Below, one piece after another: positions 32,166 through 40,281 of a stretch of 44,870 bases of DNA. Source of the DNA: Holophagaceae bacterium (lineage in GTDB: Bacteria; Acidobacteriota; Holophagae; Holophagales; Holophagaceae). Position 1 is the stretch's first letter. Every line of letters starts with the position of its first letter. The stretch is taken from positions 1-44,870 of the forward strand of contig JANXQX010000212.1 of NCBI GenBank assembly GCA_025353305.1, in the 5' to 3' direction. The notes beneath the pieces are model-generated. The model made no database searches, was not told the DNA's origin, and saw only the letters and a list, made by a program, of their open reading frames with translations. A program made the translations under genes and the position numbers.

Positions 32166-32773
32166 GCGTCTTCCAGGGTGAGGTCGAGGGGATCGAGGGC
32201 CATCAGCGCCTCGACGGGCAAGTCCGGCGCGATGCGCCCTGCCAGGAGGAGCGGCGCCAGAGGTTGCAGCTCACAGCCGAAGGACTTGAGGAAGAGGCCC
32301 AGCAGCGCGCTCTGCACCTTGCTGGAGCCCGCCGTCGTCCAGAGCAGCCCGCCCTTCAGGTCCCACGCCAGTTCCACGATCTTCGGCGTGGGCAGCACCT
32401 TCCGCAACAGCTCCACCTTCACTTCGTCCTGGAGGGAGATGCGGGCTTCCTTGCCCACAAAGGCGAGGTCTTTCTCCTGCGTGAGCTTGCGCAGGCGCAG
32501 GTCTACGTGGGCCTTGAGCAAAGCATTGGGGACCTTGCGGGTGTCCAGGCGCAGGGAAAAGAGCGCGAAGCGGTCCTGGGTCACCCAATCGGCTTCGGGG
32601 GGAAGGATCAGCGGATTGCGCCAATCGCACCAGCCGAAGCGTTCCTCTTCGAGCCCATCTTCGAAGGGCCGGAACCGGTCCTGCTCCAGGCCCGTGACCA
32701 GATCCCCCTCGGAGGGCACAGGGCCCATCACGAGGAATCGCCGCAGGGAGAGGCCGCCCTGGGTGAGGCTCAC
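32162..32773 (-). CDS. RdgC-like protein, N-terminal half as a separate gene
   Basis: The 203-residue protein parallels the N-terminal part of E. coli RdgC: RFRPFEDGLEEERFGW against FTPCGSQDMAKMGW, then VPNALLKAHVDLRLRKL, LQDEVKVELLRKVLP, ELAWDLKGGLLWTTAGSSK and LQPLAP in the same order. It lacks the C-terminal part, which is encoded downstream. I chose GTG 32773 because it gives a 4-base GTGA overlap with the PP2C stop and GGAGG six bases upstream; an ATG at 32797 is the alternative. Confidence 0.7.
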   Translation of the reverse strand: MSLTQGGLSLRRFLVMGPVPSEGDLVTGLEQDRFRPFEDGLEEERFGWCDWRNPLILPPEADWVTQDRFALFSLRLDTRKVPNALLKAHVDLRLRKLTQEKDLAFVGKEARISLQDEVKVELLRKVLPTPKIVELAWDLKGGLLWTTAGSSKVQSALLGLFLKSFGCELQPLAPLLLAGRIAPDLPVEALMALDPLDLTLEDA

Positions 32774-33690
32774 GACCCGCCTCCAAAGATGCGCCATCCG
32801 CCGCGCTTGGCGCCGGCGGACTTCGGCAGCGGGTCGAGGGGGTTCAGAACCACCGGTTTTTCGCCCTCGGCCGGAAGGGGGAAGCCGGGGTCGTCCAGGG
32901 CCAGCAGCAACCCGGTGACATTGTCGCGGGCGCCGTGGAAAAGGACTTCATCGAGCATCAATTCAAGGGTGCGGCGGGTGGAGTAGCCGTAGGCCAGGTT
33001 CGCCTGGATGCGCAGATCGCTGATCTCGCCATGGAGCCCATCGCTGCACAGGAGCAGCCGGTCGCCGCGCCGCAGCGGCACTTTGCCGAGCACCGCATGG
33101 ATGGGCTGCGGCGCGCCGATGGCCTGGGTGATCATGTTGCGCTGGGGGTGGGTGCGCGCCTGTTCAGGCGTAAGGGTGCCTTGGGTGATCATCTCGTTCA
33201 CCAAGGTCTGGTCCACGGTGAGCTGCAGCAGTTCGCCGCGCCTAAAAAGATAGGCCCGGGAGTCCCCCACCTGGCTGATGTAGGCGTGGCCATTCCAGAT
33301 CACCGCGGCGGTGAGGGTGGAACCCATGCCCCGGGAGGATCGGTCATTGTCGGAATAGCGGAGCACCGATTCGCTGGCGCCTTCGGCCGCCACCTTCAGG
33401 GTCTCCAGCAGGCCTTCCTCGGTGGCGTCCTCGGCCGGAAACCGCCCCCAGTAACCAAAAGTGTGCAGAGCCATGGCCGCCAGGCCCTCGCGGCTGGCGA
33501 CCTCGCCCGCCGCCGCACCGCCCATGCCATCCGCCACCGCGGCCAGCAGGCCGGTCTTGCAGACTTTCTGCATGCGCAAGGGGCCATTGACAATGGGCTC
33601 CTCGCCATCCAGCGCGTTGACCAGATAGGCATCCTCGTTGTTCTTGCGAACTTTGCCGGGATGGGTGATGGCTGCGTAGTCAATGAGCAT
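32770..33690 (-). CDS. PP2C-type serine/threonine phosphatase (first copy)
   Basis: The 306-residue protein is a PPM/PP2C phosphatase that reverses Ser/Thr phosphorylation. Metal-binding motifs are present: VRKNNEDAYLV, VADGMGGAAAGEVAS, GDSRAYLFR, LLCSDGLHGEI and DNVTGLLL. No membrane segment or sensor domain is seen; the C-terminal 35 residues are Pro-rich. It heads the operon with the RdgC-like genes and amidase. TATAGT at 33735-33740 (minus strand) is a candidate -10. No partner kinase is adjacent; a second PP2C lies at 40282. Confidence 0.93.
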   Translation of the reverse strand: MLIDYAAITHPGKVRKNNEDAYLVNALDGEEPIVNGPLRMQKVCKTGLLAAVADGMGGAAAGEVASREGLAAMALHTFGYWGRFPAEDATEEGLLETLKVAAEGASESVLRYSDNDRSSRGMGSTLTAAVIWNGHAYISQVGDSRAYLFRRGELLQLTVDQTLVNEMITQGTLTPEQARTHPQRNMITQAIGAPQPIHAVLGKVPLRRGDRLLLCSDGLHGEISDLRIQANLAYGYSTRRTLELMLDEVLFHGARDNVTGLLLALDDPGFPLPAEGEKPVVLNPLDPLPKSAGAKRGGWRIFGGGS

Positions 33691-33848
33691 GCAGGGGTGC
33701 GCTTGGAATCAGGGTTGGCCTCGGAGTGATCTACTATAGCCCGATGCGGCGCGGATGTCCGAGCCTCTTGCGCTCCGCGAAAGGGCGGACACCTGCGCAG
33801 TCCGCGCGAACCCCCACCCTCTTTGCGTATCCAGCACCGGAGTGAGCT

Positions 33849-34718
33849 TTGATTGACACCCTCGCCATCATCGGCCCCGGCGCCTTGGGACTCTCCCTGG
33901 CGCGGTGGGCTGCAGAGCGTGGCCTGCGGGTGGCGCTGGCTGGAAGGGACCGGGAGCATGCTGCACGAAAGGCCGGTGCCATCGAGCAGCGCTGGGACCG
34001 CGCATTGGATAAGGGACGCATCACCTCCTTTGAACTCGAAGCGGCCCGCGGGCGGCTTCATATAATGGAGGGCTGGGAGCGGGCCTGCGAGGGTGCCACC
34101 TGGGTGCTGGAGGCCCTGCCCGAATCCATCCAGAACAAGGCCAGCCAGTGGGCCGGGATGGATGCGCGGTTGCCGGACTCCATCGCGCGGTTGACGGGGA
34201 CTTCGAGCATTCCAGTAGCAGCAATCAGGAATGCCGCAGGAATGAAAGCCCCGCTCACCGCTTTCCATTGCTTTCTCCCCATGGAGCGCATGCCCATCGT
34301 GGAAATCGCGGCGGAGGCAACTGCTCCGCCTGAAGCCACGGAGAAGGCTCTGGAACTGGCTTCCCGCCTTGGCAAGCGCGTGGTGCGGGCCAAGGATCAG
34401 GCGGGCTTCGCGGCGGCTAGAATGGCCCTTGCCCAGGGCCTGGAGGCCATGCGGCTGCTGGAGTCTGGAACCGCCAACGCGAGGGACCTGGATGCTCTCA
34501 TGACGGGGGGCTATGGACATCCCGTGGGACCCTTGGAATTATCTGACCGAGTGGGCTTGGATCTGCGGCTAGCCATCGCCCAGCAGATCCACGAAACCAC
34601 GGGCGACCCGGCTTTTGAACCCCCGGTCATCCTCCTGCGGTTGGTGGCTGAAGGGCGGCTTGGGCTCAAGACTGGCGCGGGATTCCATGAATGGCAGGAA
34701 CAGGGGAGGTTGCGATGA
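33849..34718 (+). CDS. 3-hydroxyacyl-CoA dehydrogenase family protein
   Basis: The 289-residue protein has the N-terminal Rossmann motif AIIGPGALGLSLARWAAERG, a VLEALPESIQNK segment, and AFHCFLPMERMPIVEIA, where the family has its catalytic His. GYGHPVGPLELSDRVGLDL is the C-terminal helical domain signature. Such enzymes oxidise 3-hydroxyacyl-CoA with NAD, for example in fatty acid or butanoate metabolism. The TTG start at 33849 is supported by GGAG upstream. No thiolase or enoyl-CoA hydratase is nearby, so the substrate is open. The stop overlaps the next gene by 4 bases. Confidence 0.9.
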   Translation: MIDTLAIIGPGALGLSLARWAAERGLRVALAGRDREHAARKAGAIEQRWDRALDKGRITSFELEAARGRLHIMEGWERACEGATWVLEALPESIQNKASQWAGMDARLPDSIARLTGTSSIPVAAIRNAAGMKAPLTAFHCFLPMERMPIVEIAAEATAPPEATEKALELASRLGKRVVRAKDQAGFAAARMALAQGLEAMRLLESGTANARDLDALMTGGYGHPVGPLELSDRVGLDLRLAIAQQIHETTGDPAFEPPVILLRLVAEGRLGLKTGAGFHEWQEQGRLR

Positions 34719-34861
34719 TCGGCTGGATTGTTGTGGGGGGCGTCCTGCTGGTGGCCCTATGGCTGGCCTACAAAGTGGGCAAGATTGTGCTGCGGGTGGC
34801 CGCGGGATTGGCCTTCCTCGCGCTCATCGGCGCCCTGATCTGGTACATTTTTCTACGATGA
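34715..34861 (+). CDS. 48-residue membrane protein coupled to the dehydrogenase
   Basis: The ATG overlaps the dehydrogenase stop in ATGA, and GGGGAGGT precedes it. The protein has two hydrophobic stretches (about residues 3-18 and 27-46), joined by a short basic loop with lysines near 20-23 and Arg27. It could be a hairpin membrane protein or one long helix. I recognise no family. Good ribosome site and coupling make a real gene likely. Confidence 0.7.
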   Translation: MIGWIVVGGVLLVALWLAYKVGKIVLRVAAGLAFLALIGALIWYIFLR

Positions 34862-34905
34862 CATGGTCGATCCGAAGATGACCCATTGACCTGCTTAAAG
34901 GAGCC

Positions 34906-35121
34906 ATGATGGCAGCCATTTCCTGCACCCATTGCGGCGCGGACCTCACCGCCCCCCAGAGTGTACGCATCGCCGAGTACCACTTCGGCCGCCTCGAGAA
35001 GATCGACCAGGAGCCCATGGCAGGCCCGGGCTTCAAATACCACTTCGAGCAGCCCGACACCTTCACGATTCTCTGCAACTCCTGCAAGCGCCTCGTGCGC
35101 ACCCTTCCCATCCGCCAATAG
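34906..35121 (+). CDS. Small zinc-ribbon-like protein
   Basis: The 71-residue protein has two CxxC pairs, CTHCG near residues 7-11 and CNSCK near 57-61, spaced as in a zinc ribbon. The middle has FKYHFEQPDTFTILC. It contains no other domain. A strong AAAGGAG precedes ATG 34906 (a second ATG follows directly). Possibly a transcription or RNA-associated zinc protein, but no function can be assigned. It ends before a bidirectional terminator. Confidence 0.75.
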   Translation: MMAAISCTHCGADLTAPQSVRIAEYHFGRLEKIDQEPMAGPGFKYHFEQPDTFTILCNSCKRLVRTLPIRQ

Positions 35122-35133
35122 GCCGGGGCTTCC

Positions 35134-35177
35134 GCTCCCAAGAAAAGGGCCCCTCCCGGGGCCCTTTTCTTGGGAGC
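35134..35177. terminator. Bidirectional terminator, 20-bp perfect palindrome
   Basis: GCTCCCAAGAAAAGGGCCCC (35134-35153) pairs perfectly with 35158-35177 around a TCCC loop. The GGGGCCC stem core carries an A-run on one side and a T-run on the other, so it works on both strands. It separates the zinc-ribbon gene from the convergent pilQ. Confidence 0.9.
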
Positions 35178-35185
35178 GTTGCAGC

Positions 35186-37447
35186 TCAGTTCTTGATGAT
35201 CCGTGGGGTGATGAAGATCAGCAGTTCGGCATTGGACTCGGAAGTGGTCTTGCTCCGGAACAACCAGCCGATGAGGGGCAGCTTGGACAGGAAGGGCACG
35301 CCGGTGGTGCCATTGCTGTTGTTGTTGGTGTAGACACCGCCGAGGATCGCGGTGCCGCCGTCCCGCACCAGCACCGTGGTAGTGATGGATTTGCGGAGGA
35401 TGGTCGGGGTGCCCTGCACGGTGCGGCTGAAATCAGCCTCGGCCTTCTCCACCTTCAGATCCATGAGGATGGTGCCGTCATTGGTGATCTGAGGCGTCAC
35501 GTCCAGTTCAAGGTTCGCATCGGCGAAGGCCACCGTGATGGCGCCGCCAGCTGAACCGCCTTGCTGTGAAGGATATGGAATCTTCTGGCCCGACAGGATC
35601 TTGCCCTGTTTATTGTTCTGGGTGACGAGCTTGGGCTGGGAAATGATCTTGACCTTGCCCTCTTTCTCGGCGGCCTGAAGGATGAAGTTGATGCTGACCC
35701 GGCTGCTGAGGAAGGAGACCCAGTATTCCGCGGCGGCGCCGGGGATGCTGGTGATTTGGTCCTTGCCAGGGGCGAACCCCAGACTGGCCGAGTTTTGTCC
35801 GGGACCCGGACGGTTGTTGATGGAGTTCCAGGACGGGCTGTTGTCCGCGACCCAAGGCGCGGCAGTTCCGTTCACCAGGAGATCCGTTCCGCCGCCATTG
35901 GCGGTGGGCCATTTCACACCGAAGGCCTTGTCGAAACTACCGTTGGCCTCGACGACCCGGGCAGAAATCTCGACCTGCTGGATCTGTACGTCCAGTTGGG
36001 CGATGAGATCATCCAGCAGGGGGAGATTGCGGGGGAGGTCCGTGATGATGAGGGTATTGGTGCGTTCGTCGCTGATGAGGGTGCCGCGCTTGGTGATCAC
36101 CTTCTCAAGGATCGGTTTGACTTCGCTCACCTTCGCGTAGGATAGCGGCCGAGTGACGCTCTGGAGTTCGCCTGCAAGCGCCTTGGCCTCATCCAGGGCC
36201 TTCCGGTCGTTTTCTTCCTTCTGAAGTTTCTCGACCTTGGCCACGCGCAAGACGCCGTGGTTGATCTCCTTGCCCAATCCAGCATTCTTCAGAATCATGT
36301 CCAGCACCAGGTCCGCCGGTGTGTCCGTGAACTTGAAGTTATAAGTGCCTTGGACATCCTGATCCATGATCAGGTTGAGGTGCATGCTGTCGGCGATGAT
36401 CCGGAGAAAGGTCCCGAGGTCGGCGCTGGGAATGTCAATCGTGATGGGCGCGCCGGTGTAGCGGGTTTCCTGCCCGCCGAGGGTGCGGCCCGTCTGCTGG
36501 CCATAGGTCGCGGAGGTCAGATCCCTGCCGGCCTTGGACTCCTGCGGTGCCGGAGACAGGGCGGCCGGCATCAGAGCCGCGGCGGTGATGGCCGGGAGGA
36601 TGCGATAGGGCGCGCCGACATTCGGCACGGGTCCGAGCGCAGCCATTGGGGTGGGATTGGGTGCGACAGGTGCCACGTGCGCGACCGTCGGGACGGCCAG
36701 AACCGGTGCCACCAACTGAATTGGTTCGGGAACTGCCTGCGCAGCAAGTGCTGGAACGGCCGGGCTGGGGGCAACCTCGGCCGCCGCTGTACCCGGGGCA
36801 ACTTCCACAGGTGCGGAGATGACCTCGGTGGGAGCGGAAAGAGTTGCAGGAGCCTGCGGGGAAACCAAGCCAGGCATGGAAACGGACTTGGCTTGTTCGG
36901 CCAGGGGAAGGACGGAAACGGCCACCTGGGTGGACATGGTTGAGGGCGTCAGCACCATGGTGCGCGAGGGTTCAAGCTTTGCCAACACCTCGCCGGTGCC
37001 ATGGGTCAGCACCAGTTGGATTCCATTCAACTGGGTGGACACCGACACCTGGGTGCCCGGGACGACCTCCAACACCAATCGCGTCACCGGCTGAGGTGAA
37101 ACGGCGAACTGGGCGACCCGGTATTTCTGGATCAGCGGATGGGAGAGGGAATCCAGATCCTTCTTCGAGAGTTGGTTGCCGCGGTTCACACCCGGCAGAT
37201 CCACCACGACCCGAAGGGGATTTGAGAGCACCTGGAGTTTCGGGGTGCCCACAAAACCTGGGATCTCGATATGGAGCTTCGCCCCTGAAGGGTCCATGAC
37301 ATCCATGGTTTCCAGGGAAGCCCGTTGGAGGGTGACGGCCCGCTGGGCCGCTTCGGTTTCCGGAGTAGCCGCCGCAAGGGAACCAGTTCGGCCCCCGGCC
37401 AGCACCACGCCCCCCGCAACCAGCAAGGAACACAGGCGAGCATTCAT
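35186..37447 (-). CDS. pilQ: Type IV pilus secretin PilQ
   Basis: The 753-residue protein forms the outer-membrane channel for the pilus fibre. After a signal-like N-terminus it has an AMIN domain (IEIPGFVGTPKLQVLSNPLR, RVVVDLPGVN), a Pro/Ala-rich linker (about residues 200-290), and an STN region (ITIDIPSADLGTFLRIIADS). An N1-type domain (RTNTLIITDLPRNLPLLDDL) and the secretin domain (DGGTAILGGVYTNN, ITPRIIKN) follow. It ends the pilMNOPQ run with an ATGA overlap from pilP. Confidence 0.95.
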   Translation of the reverse strand: MNARLCSLLVAGGVVLAGGRTGSLAAATPETEAAQRAVTLQRASLETMDVMDPSGAKLHIEIPGFVGTPKLQVLSNPLRVVVDLPGVNRGNQLSKKDLDSLSHPLIQKYRVAQFAVSPQPVTRLVLEVVPGTQVSVSTQLNGIQLVLTHGTGEVLAKLEPSRTMVLTPSTMSTQVAVSVLPLAEQAKSVSMPGLVSPQAPATLSAPTEVISAPVEVAPGTAAAEVAPSPAVPALAAQAVPEPIQLVAPVLAVPTVAHVAPVAPNPTPMAALGPVPNVGAPYRILPAITAAALMPAALSPAPQESKAGRDLTSATYGQQTGRTLGGQETRYTGAPITIDIPSADLGTFLRIIADSMHLNLIMDQDVQGTYNFKFTDTPADLVLDMILKNAGLGKEINHGVLRVAKVEKLQKEENDRKALDEAKALAGELQSVTRPLSYAKVSEVKPILEKVITKRGTLISDERTNTLIITDLPRNLPLLDDLIAQLDVQIQQVEISARVVEANGSFDKAFGVKWPTANGGGTDLLVNGTAAPWVADNSPSWNSINNRPGPGQNSASLGFAPGKDQITSIPGAAAEYWVSFLSSRVSINFILQAAEKEGKVKIISQPKLVTQNNKQGKILSGQKIPYPSQQGGSAGGAITVAFADANLELDVTPQITNDGTILMDLKVEKAEADFSRTVQGTPTILRKSITTTVLVRDGGTAILGGVYTNNNSNGTTGVPFLSKLPLIGWLFRSKTTSESNAELLIFITPRIIKN

Positions 37448-37944
37448 CGTTTACCCTCCTCGCGTTTGAACGTCTTCGTGATCGTCTTGAATTGAGTTCT
37501 TACGGTTGAATTTGGATCCCATTGATGGAAGGTGACCGCCTTGTCATCGACACTCGCAATCTCGCCATCGCGGAATTTGTAACCCGATGGCAAGAACCGG
37601 ACATTTCCTCGACTGTCACTAACAACAGCAAAAAACCTGCCTTCTCGTTTAATCACACCTTTGACCGCAATATCATCCACTAAATCCCCCCGGTTGGAAG
37701 GTTCCGCGTCCGAAGGGGCAGAAAAGGGGTCCCGGGTGATGGTGGGGCGATAGGGGACCGCCCGACGGGCGATCAGATCCTCAGGGGTAGGTAGCGTCGC
37801 AGCGTCGCCTTTAGCCTCTAGTGCGGCAGCTTGGGTGGCCTGAGTAGCTTGGGCAGCGTGTGCCGCGGGCTTGGGCGCCTGCGCTTGTGCCCAGGATCCC
37901 ACGATCAGCGCGAAAGCCAGTGTGGTTAGGGTTAAGCGGTTCAT
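37444..37944 (-). CDS. pilP: Type IV pilus assembly protein PilP
   Basis: The ~166-residue protein links the inner-membrane PilMNO complex to PilQ. The C-terminal half (VKGVIKREGRFFAVVSDSRG to the end) matches PilP. The central TRDPF motif is present. There is no cysteine anywhere, so the lipobox of well-studied PilP proteins is missing; the N-terminus instead looks like a signal peptide (ALIVGSWAQAQA). I chose the ATG at 37944 because GGAGAGG precedes it; upstream in-frame ATGs at 37962 and 37959 exist. An Ala/Gln/Thr-rich stretch follows the leader. Confidence 0.88.
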   Translation of the reverse strand: MNRLTLTTLAFALIVGSWAQAQAPKPAAHAAQATQATQAAALEAKGDAATLPTPEDLIARRAVPYRPTITRDPFSAPSDAEPSNRGDLVDDIAVKGVIKREGRFFAVVSDSRGNVRFLPSGYKFRDGEIASVDDKAVTFHQWDPNSTVRTQFKTITKTFKREEGKR

Positions 37945-37958
37945 TGAAATCCTCTCCA

Positions 37959-38537
37959 TCACTTCTTGGCGGACGGGGCATCCGGGGCCGGAGCAGCTTG
38001 GGCCGGATTGTAGACGAAGGCGCTGATCCGGCAGGAAACCGTGGCCGGGAAAACTGATTTCGCATCGGCGCGCTTGAACTGGATGTTCGTCAGATTGACG
38101 ATCTTCTCGTACCCCGAAATCAGCGAAGTGAACTGGCCAAAGGAGTGGTAGCCAGCCCGGAAGTCGAACTTCACCGGGTATTCGGTGTAGTAGGTCGTCT
38201 TGATGGGGCCCTCCAGCGCGAAGGAGCTCTGGTCGATCCCTGCATTGTCCGCCAGCTTCTTCATGCGGATGGGCATTTCACCCCGGTCCTGCTCGGAGGG
38301 CATCACCTTGATGAGGTCATCGATACGCTTTTCCTGCTTGCCGACTTCGTCCTTCAGCTTTTCGTAATTGGCCTTGAGCTGGAAGCCCTTGTCGACCTCT
38401 TTCTGAAGGTTGTCGATGCTCGCCTGGACGCTCACCAACTCGTCGCGTTTCCCACCCAGGATGAAGTAGATGACGATGCTGAGGACGATGCCCGCCAGGG
38501 CACCCCAAAGAATTTGATTTCGCAGCTGAGTATTCAT
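37959..38537 (-). CDS. pilO: Type IV pilus assembly protein PilO
   Basis: The 192-residue inner-membrane protein pairs with PilN in the alignment complex. A single membrane segment lies at about residues 10-27 (ILWGALAGIVLSIVIYFIL). A coiled-coil region follows (about 35-85, rich in Lys/Glu/Leu) and then a ferredoxin-like periplasmic domain. The C-terminus ends in an Ala/Pro-rich tail. It follows pilN by 8 bases and precedes pilP. Confidence 0.92.
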   Translation of the reverse strand: MNTQLRNQILWGALAGIVLSIVIYFILGGKRDELVSVQASIDNLQKEVDKGFQLKANYEKLKDEVGKQEKRIDDLIKVMPSEQDRGEMPIRMKKLADNAGIDQSSFALEGPIKTTYYTEYPVKFDFRAGYHSFGQFTSLISGYEKIVNLTNIQFKRADAKSVFPATVSCRISAFVYNPAQAAPAPDAPSAKK

Positions 38538-38545
38538 TCGCTACC

Positions 38546-39136
38546 TCAGGCCGGATTCTGGAGGTCAAAGGAAATGGTGAACTGGATCGAGTTCCCCTGC
38601 TTCCCGCCGCCCGGATAATTCACGTTCTTGAACCAGCGGGTTCGGCTTTGGATCCGGTTGTAGAACAGGACTACGGCCTCGAAAGTCCGCGCTTCCCCCT
38701 TGATGGTGACATTCATGCCGGTCTGGGTTATTTCCCGGAACCAGACATCATCGGGGAGGCTGTTGGCCAACTCTTCCATGAAATGGACAGGAAGTTCCTG
38801 CGTCCGCTTGAGGTTGAGCATCACTTCTTCTTTTTTCTGAAGGGCTTCCTTCTGGTCCCGGAATTTCTTTTCCAGGTCGATGTACTTTTTCAGTTCCTCA
38901 ACCTGCTTGGCCAGCGTGTCCCGCTTCTGGTTCGCACGGTCGATCTCGTTGTTGAGCCAGATGTAGTAGATGCCGCCGATGGCCGAAAAAAGCAGCCCAA
39001 AGAGGATGCCCGCGATGGGCAGAGTGGATCGGCCGGCGCCCTCGTCCTGGGCGTAGACTTGCATGGGTTCCGCGCGTTCGGCCTTCTTGCCCGAGCCTTG
39101 AGCCAGGGCGTCTCCGAGAAGGTTGATCCTGATCAT
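38546..39136 (-). CDS. pilN: Type IV pilus assembly protein PilN
   Basis: The 196-residue protein has the N-terminal MIRINLL motif that binds PilM. One membrane segment follows at about residues 45-62 (GILFGLLFSAIGGIYYIWL), then a coiled coil (about 70-110) and a periplasmic domain (LPDDVWFREITQTGMNVTIK). The cytoplasmic part before the membrane segment (about 40 residues) is longer than usual. It overlaps pilM by 4 bases. Confidence 0.93.
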   Translation of the reverse strand: MIRINLLGDALAQGSGKKAERAEPMQVYAQDEGAGRSTLPIAGILFGLLFSAIGGIYYIWLNNEIDRANQKRDTLAKQVEELKKYIDLEKKFRDQKEALQKKEEVMLNLKRTQELPVHFMEELANSLPDDVWFREITQTGMNVTIKGEARTFEAVVLFYNRIQSRTRWFKNVNYPGGGKQGNSIQFTISFDLQNPA

Positions 39137-40215
39137 CGGTCCCCCACTAGGCGCAGAGCCAACCCGACAGCCACGGCGGCTCCACAGCCAATCTCACGGG
39201 CGGCGGCCGGATCGACACTTCGGTCATCCAACTCAATGAGCAGGAAAGGGTTCATGCGGTCCACCGACACCCGGAGGCGGTCACCCAGGACGTCAGTCAA
39301 CCCGGCCACTTTGGCGCTTCCGCCGGCCAGGAGAACCCGGTCCAGGCGATCCACCTTGAAGCTGGAACGGAAGAAATCAATGGTGCGGCTCAGTTCGTCG
39401 GTGAAAGCGTCCCCGATGGCCGCCAGGGAAGGTGCCACTTCCTCAGGGCTACGTCCCTCGGAGGAACGGCCCTGCTTCAAGGCTTCGGCACCTTCGCGGC
39501 TCACACCCCAGTCTTCCATCAGCTTGTCGGTGAACCGGTTGCCGCCCCAGGCGATATCCCGCCAGAAAACGGATTTATTGCCGACCAGCATGGTGAGGTT
39601 GGAGAAATTGGCGCCAATGTTCACCAGCGCGACCACCTCGTCGCTGCCGCCGGGCGGTGTATTGATCTCGTAAGCGTTCTGCAGCGCGAAGACATCCACA
39701 TCCACCACAGCCGGCCGGGCACCTGCCTGGGCGACGCAGGAGATATAAGCCTCGAGCTTGTCCTTGCGACAGGCCACCAGGACCACGTCCATATTGCCTT
39801 CGGCGGCCCTTTCGTCCAGGACCGCGTAGTCCAGCGCATAGGAATCCAGACCCTGCCCGGCAGGGAAGAAGCTTTCGGCCTCCCATCGGACGGATTCGGC
39901 GAGTTCCGCCGGGCTCATCAATGGGAATGTCACTTTTTTGACCATCACTTGCTGCCCGGACACCGAAATGGCCACATCGCGGGATTTAATCTTCTGTTCA
40001 GCCATCACCTGCCTAATGGCGGAAGCAACGGCATTGCTGTCCATGATGTCCCCATCAACGATGGCATCGACTGGAATCGGCGCCATGCCCAGCTTTTGGA
40101 GGCGGTAACGCTGACCGCTCCCCTTTCCGATGGGTTGGAGTTCACAGACTTTCACCGAGCTGGAACCAATGTCCAGGCCGACAAGTGACTTGCTTTTGCT
40201 ACCGAAAAGACCCAC
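39133..40215 (-). CDS. pilM: Type IV pilus assembly ATPase-like protein PilM
   Basis: The 360-residue cytoplasmic protein has the actin/FtsA-like fold of PilM: LVGLDIGSSSVKVCEL at the N-terminus, a VALVNIGANFSNLTML phosphate loop and VLLAGGSAKVAGL near the C-terminus. It binds the tail of PilN inside the cell. The start is GTG at 40215, with GAGG six bases upstream. Its operon has a strong sigma-70-like promoter at 40249-40276. All five genes are packed with ATGA overlaps or small gaps. Confidence 0.95.
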   Translation of the reverse strand: MGLFGSKSKSLVGLDIGSSSVKVCELQPIGKGSGQRYRLQKLGMAPIPVDAIVDGDIMDSNAVASAIRQVMAEQKIKSRDVAISVSGQQVMVKKVTFPLMSPAELAESVRWEAESFFPAGQGLDSYALDYAVLDERAAEGNMDVVLVACRKDKLEAYISCVAQAGARPAVVDVDVFALQNAYEINTPPGGSDEVVALVNIGANFSNLTMLVGNKSVFWRDIAWGGNRFTDKLMEDWGVSREGAEALKQGRSSEGRSPEEVAPSLAAIGDAFTDELSRTIDFFRSSFKVDRLDRVLLAGGSAKVAGLTDVLGDRLRVSVDRMNPFLLIELDDRSVDPAAAREIGCGAAVAVGLALRLVGDR

Positions 40216-40248
40216 TGGGAGCCTCGCTTTGATGATGAATGGTTCTAA

Positions 40249-40276
40249 ATAATAGCGCCCTGGAAGCGTACGTCAA
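40249..40276 (-). promoter_or_regulatory. Sigma-70-like promoter of pilMNOPQ
   Basis: On the minus strand TTGACG (-35) and TATTAT (-10) are separated by 16 bases and lie 34 bases before the pilM start, just past the end of the upstream PP2C gene. Near-consensus hexamers. Confidence 0.7.
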
Positions 40277-40281
40277 GCTTT

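Noticed and set aside
37800..37870. Repeat-like stretch resembling heptamer islands inside pilP
   Set aside because: It lies in frame within pilP and encodes an Ala/Gln/Thr repeat; its period is not 7.
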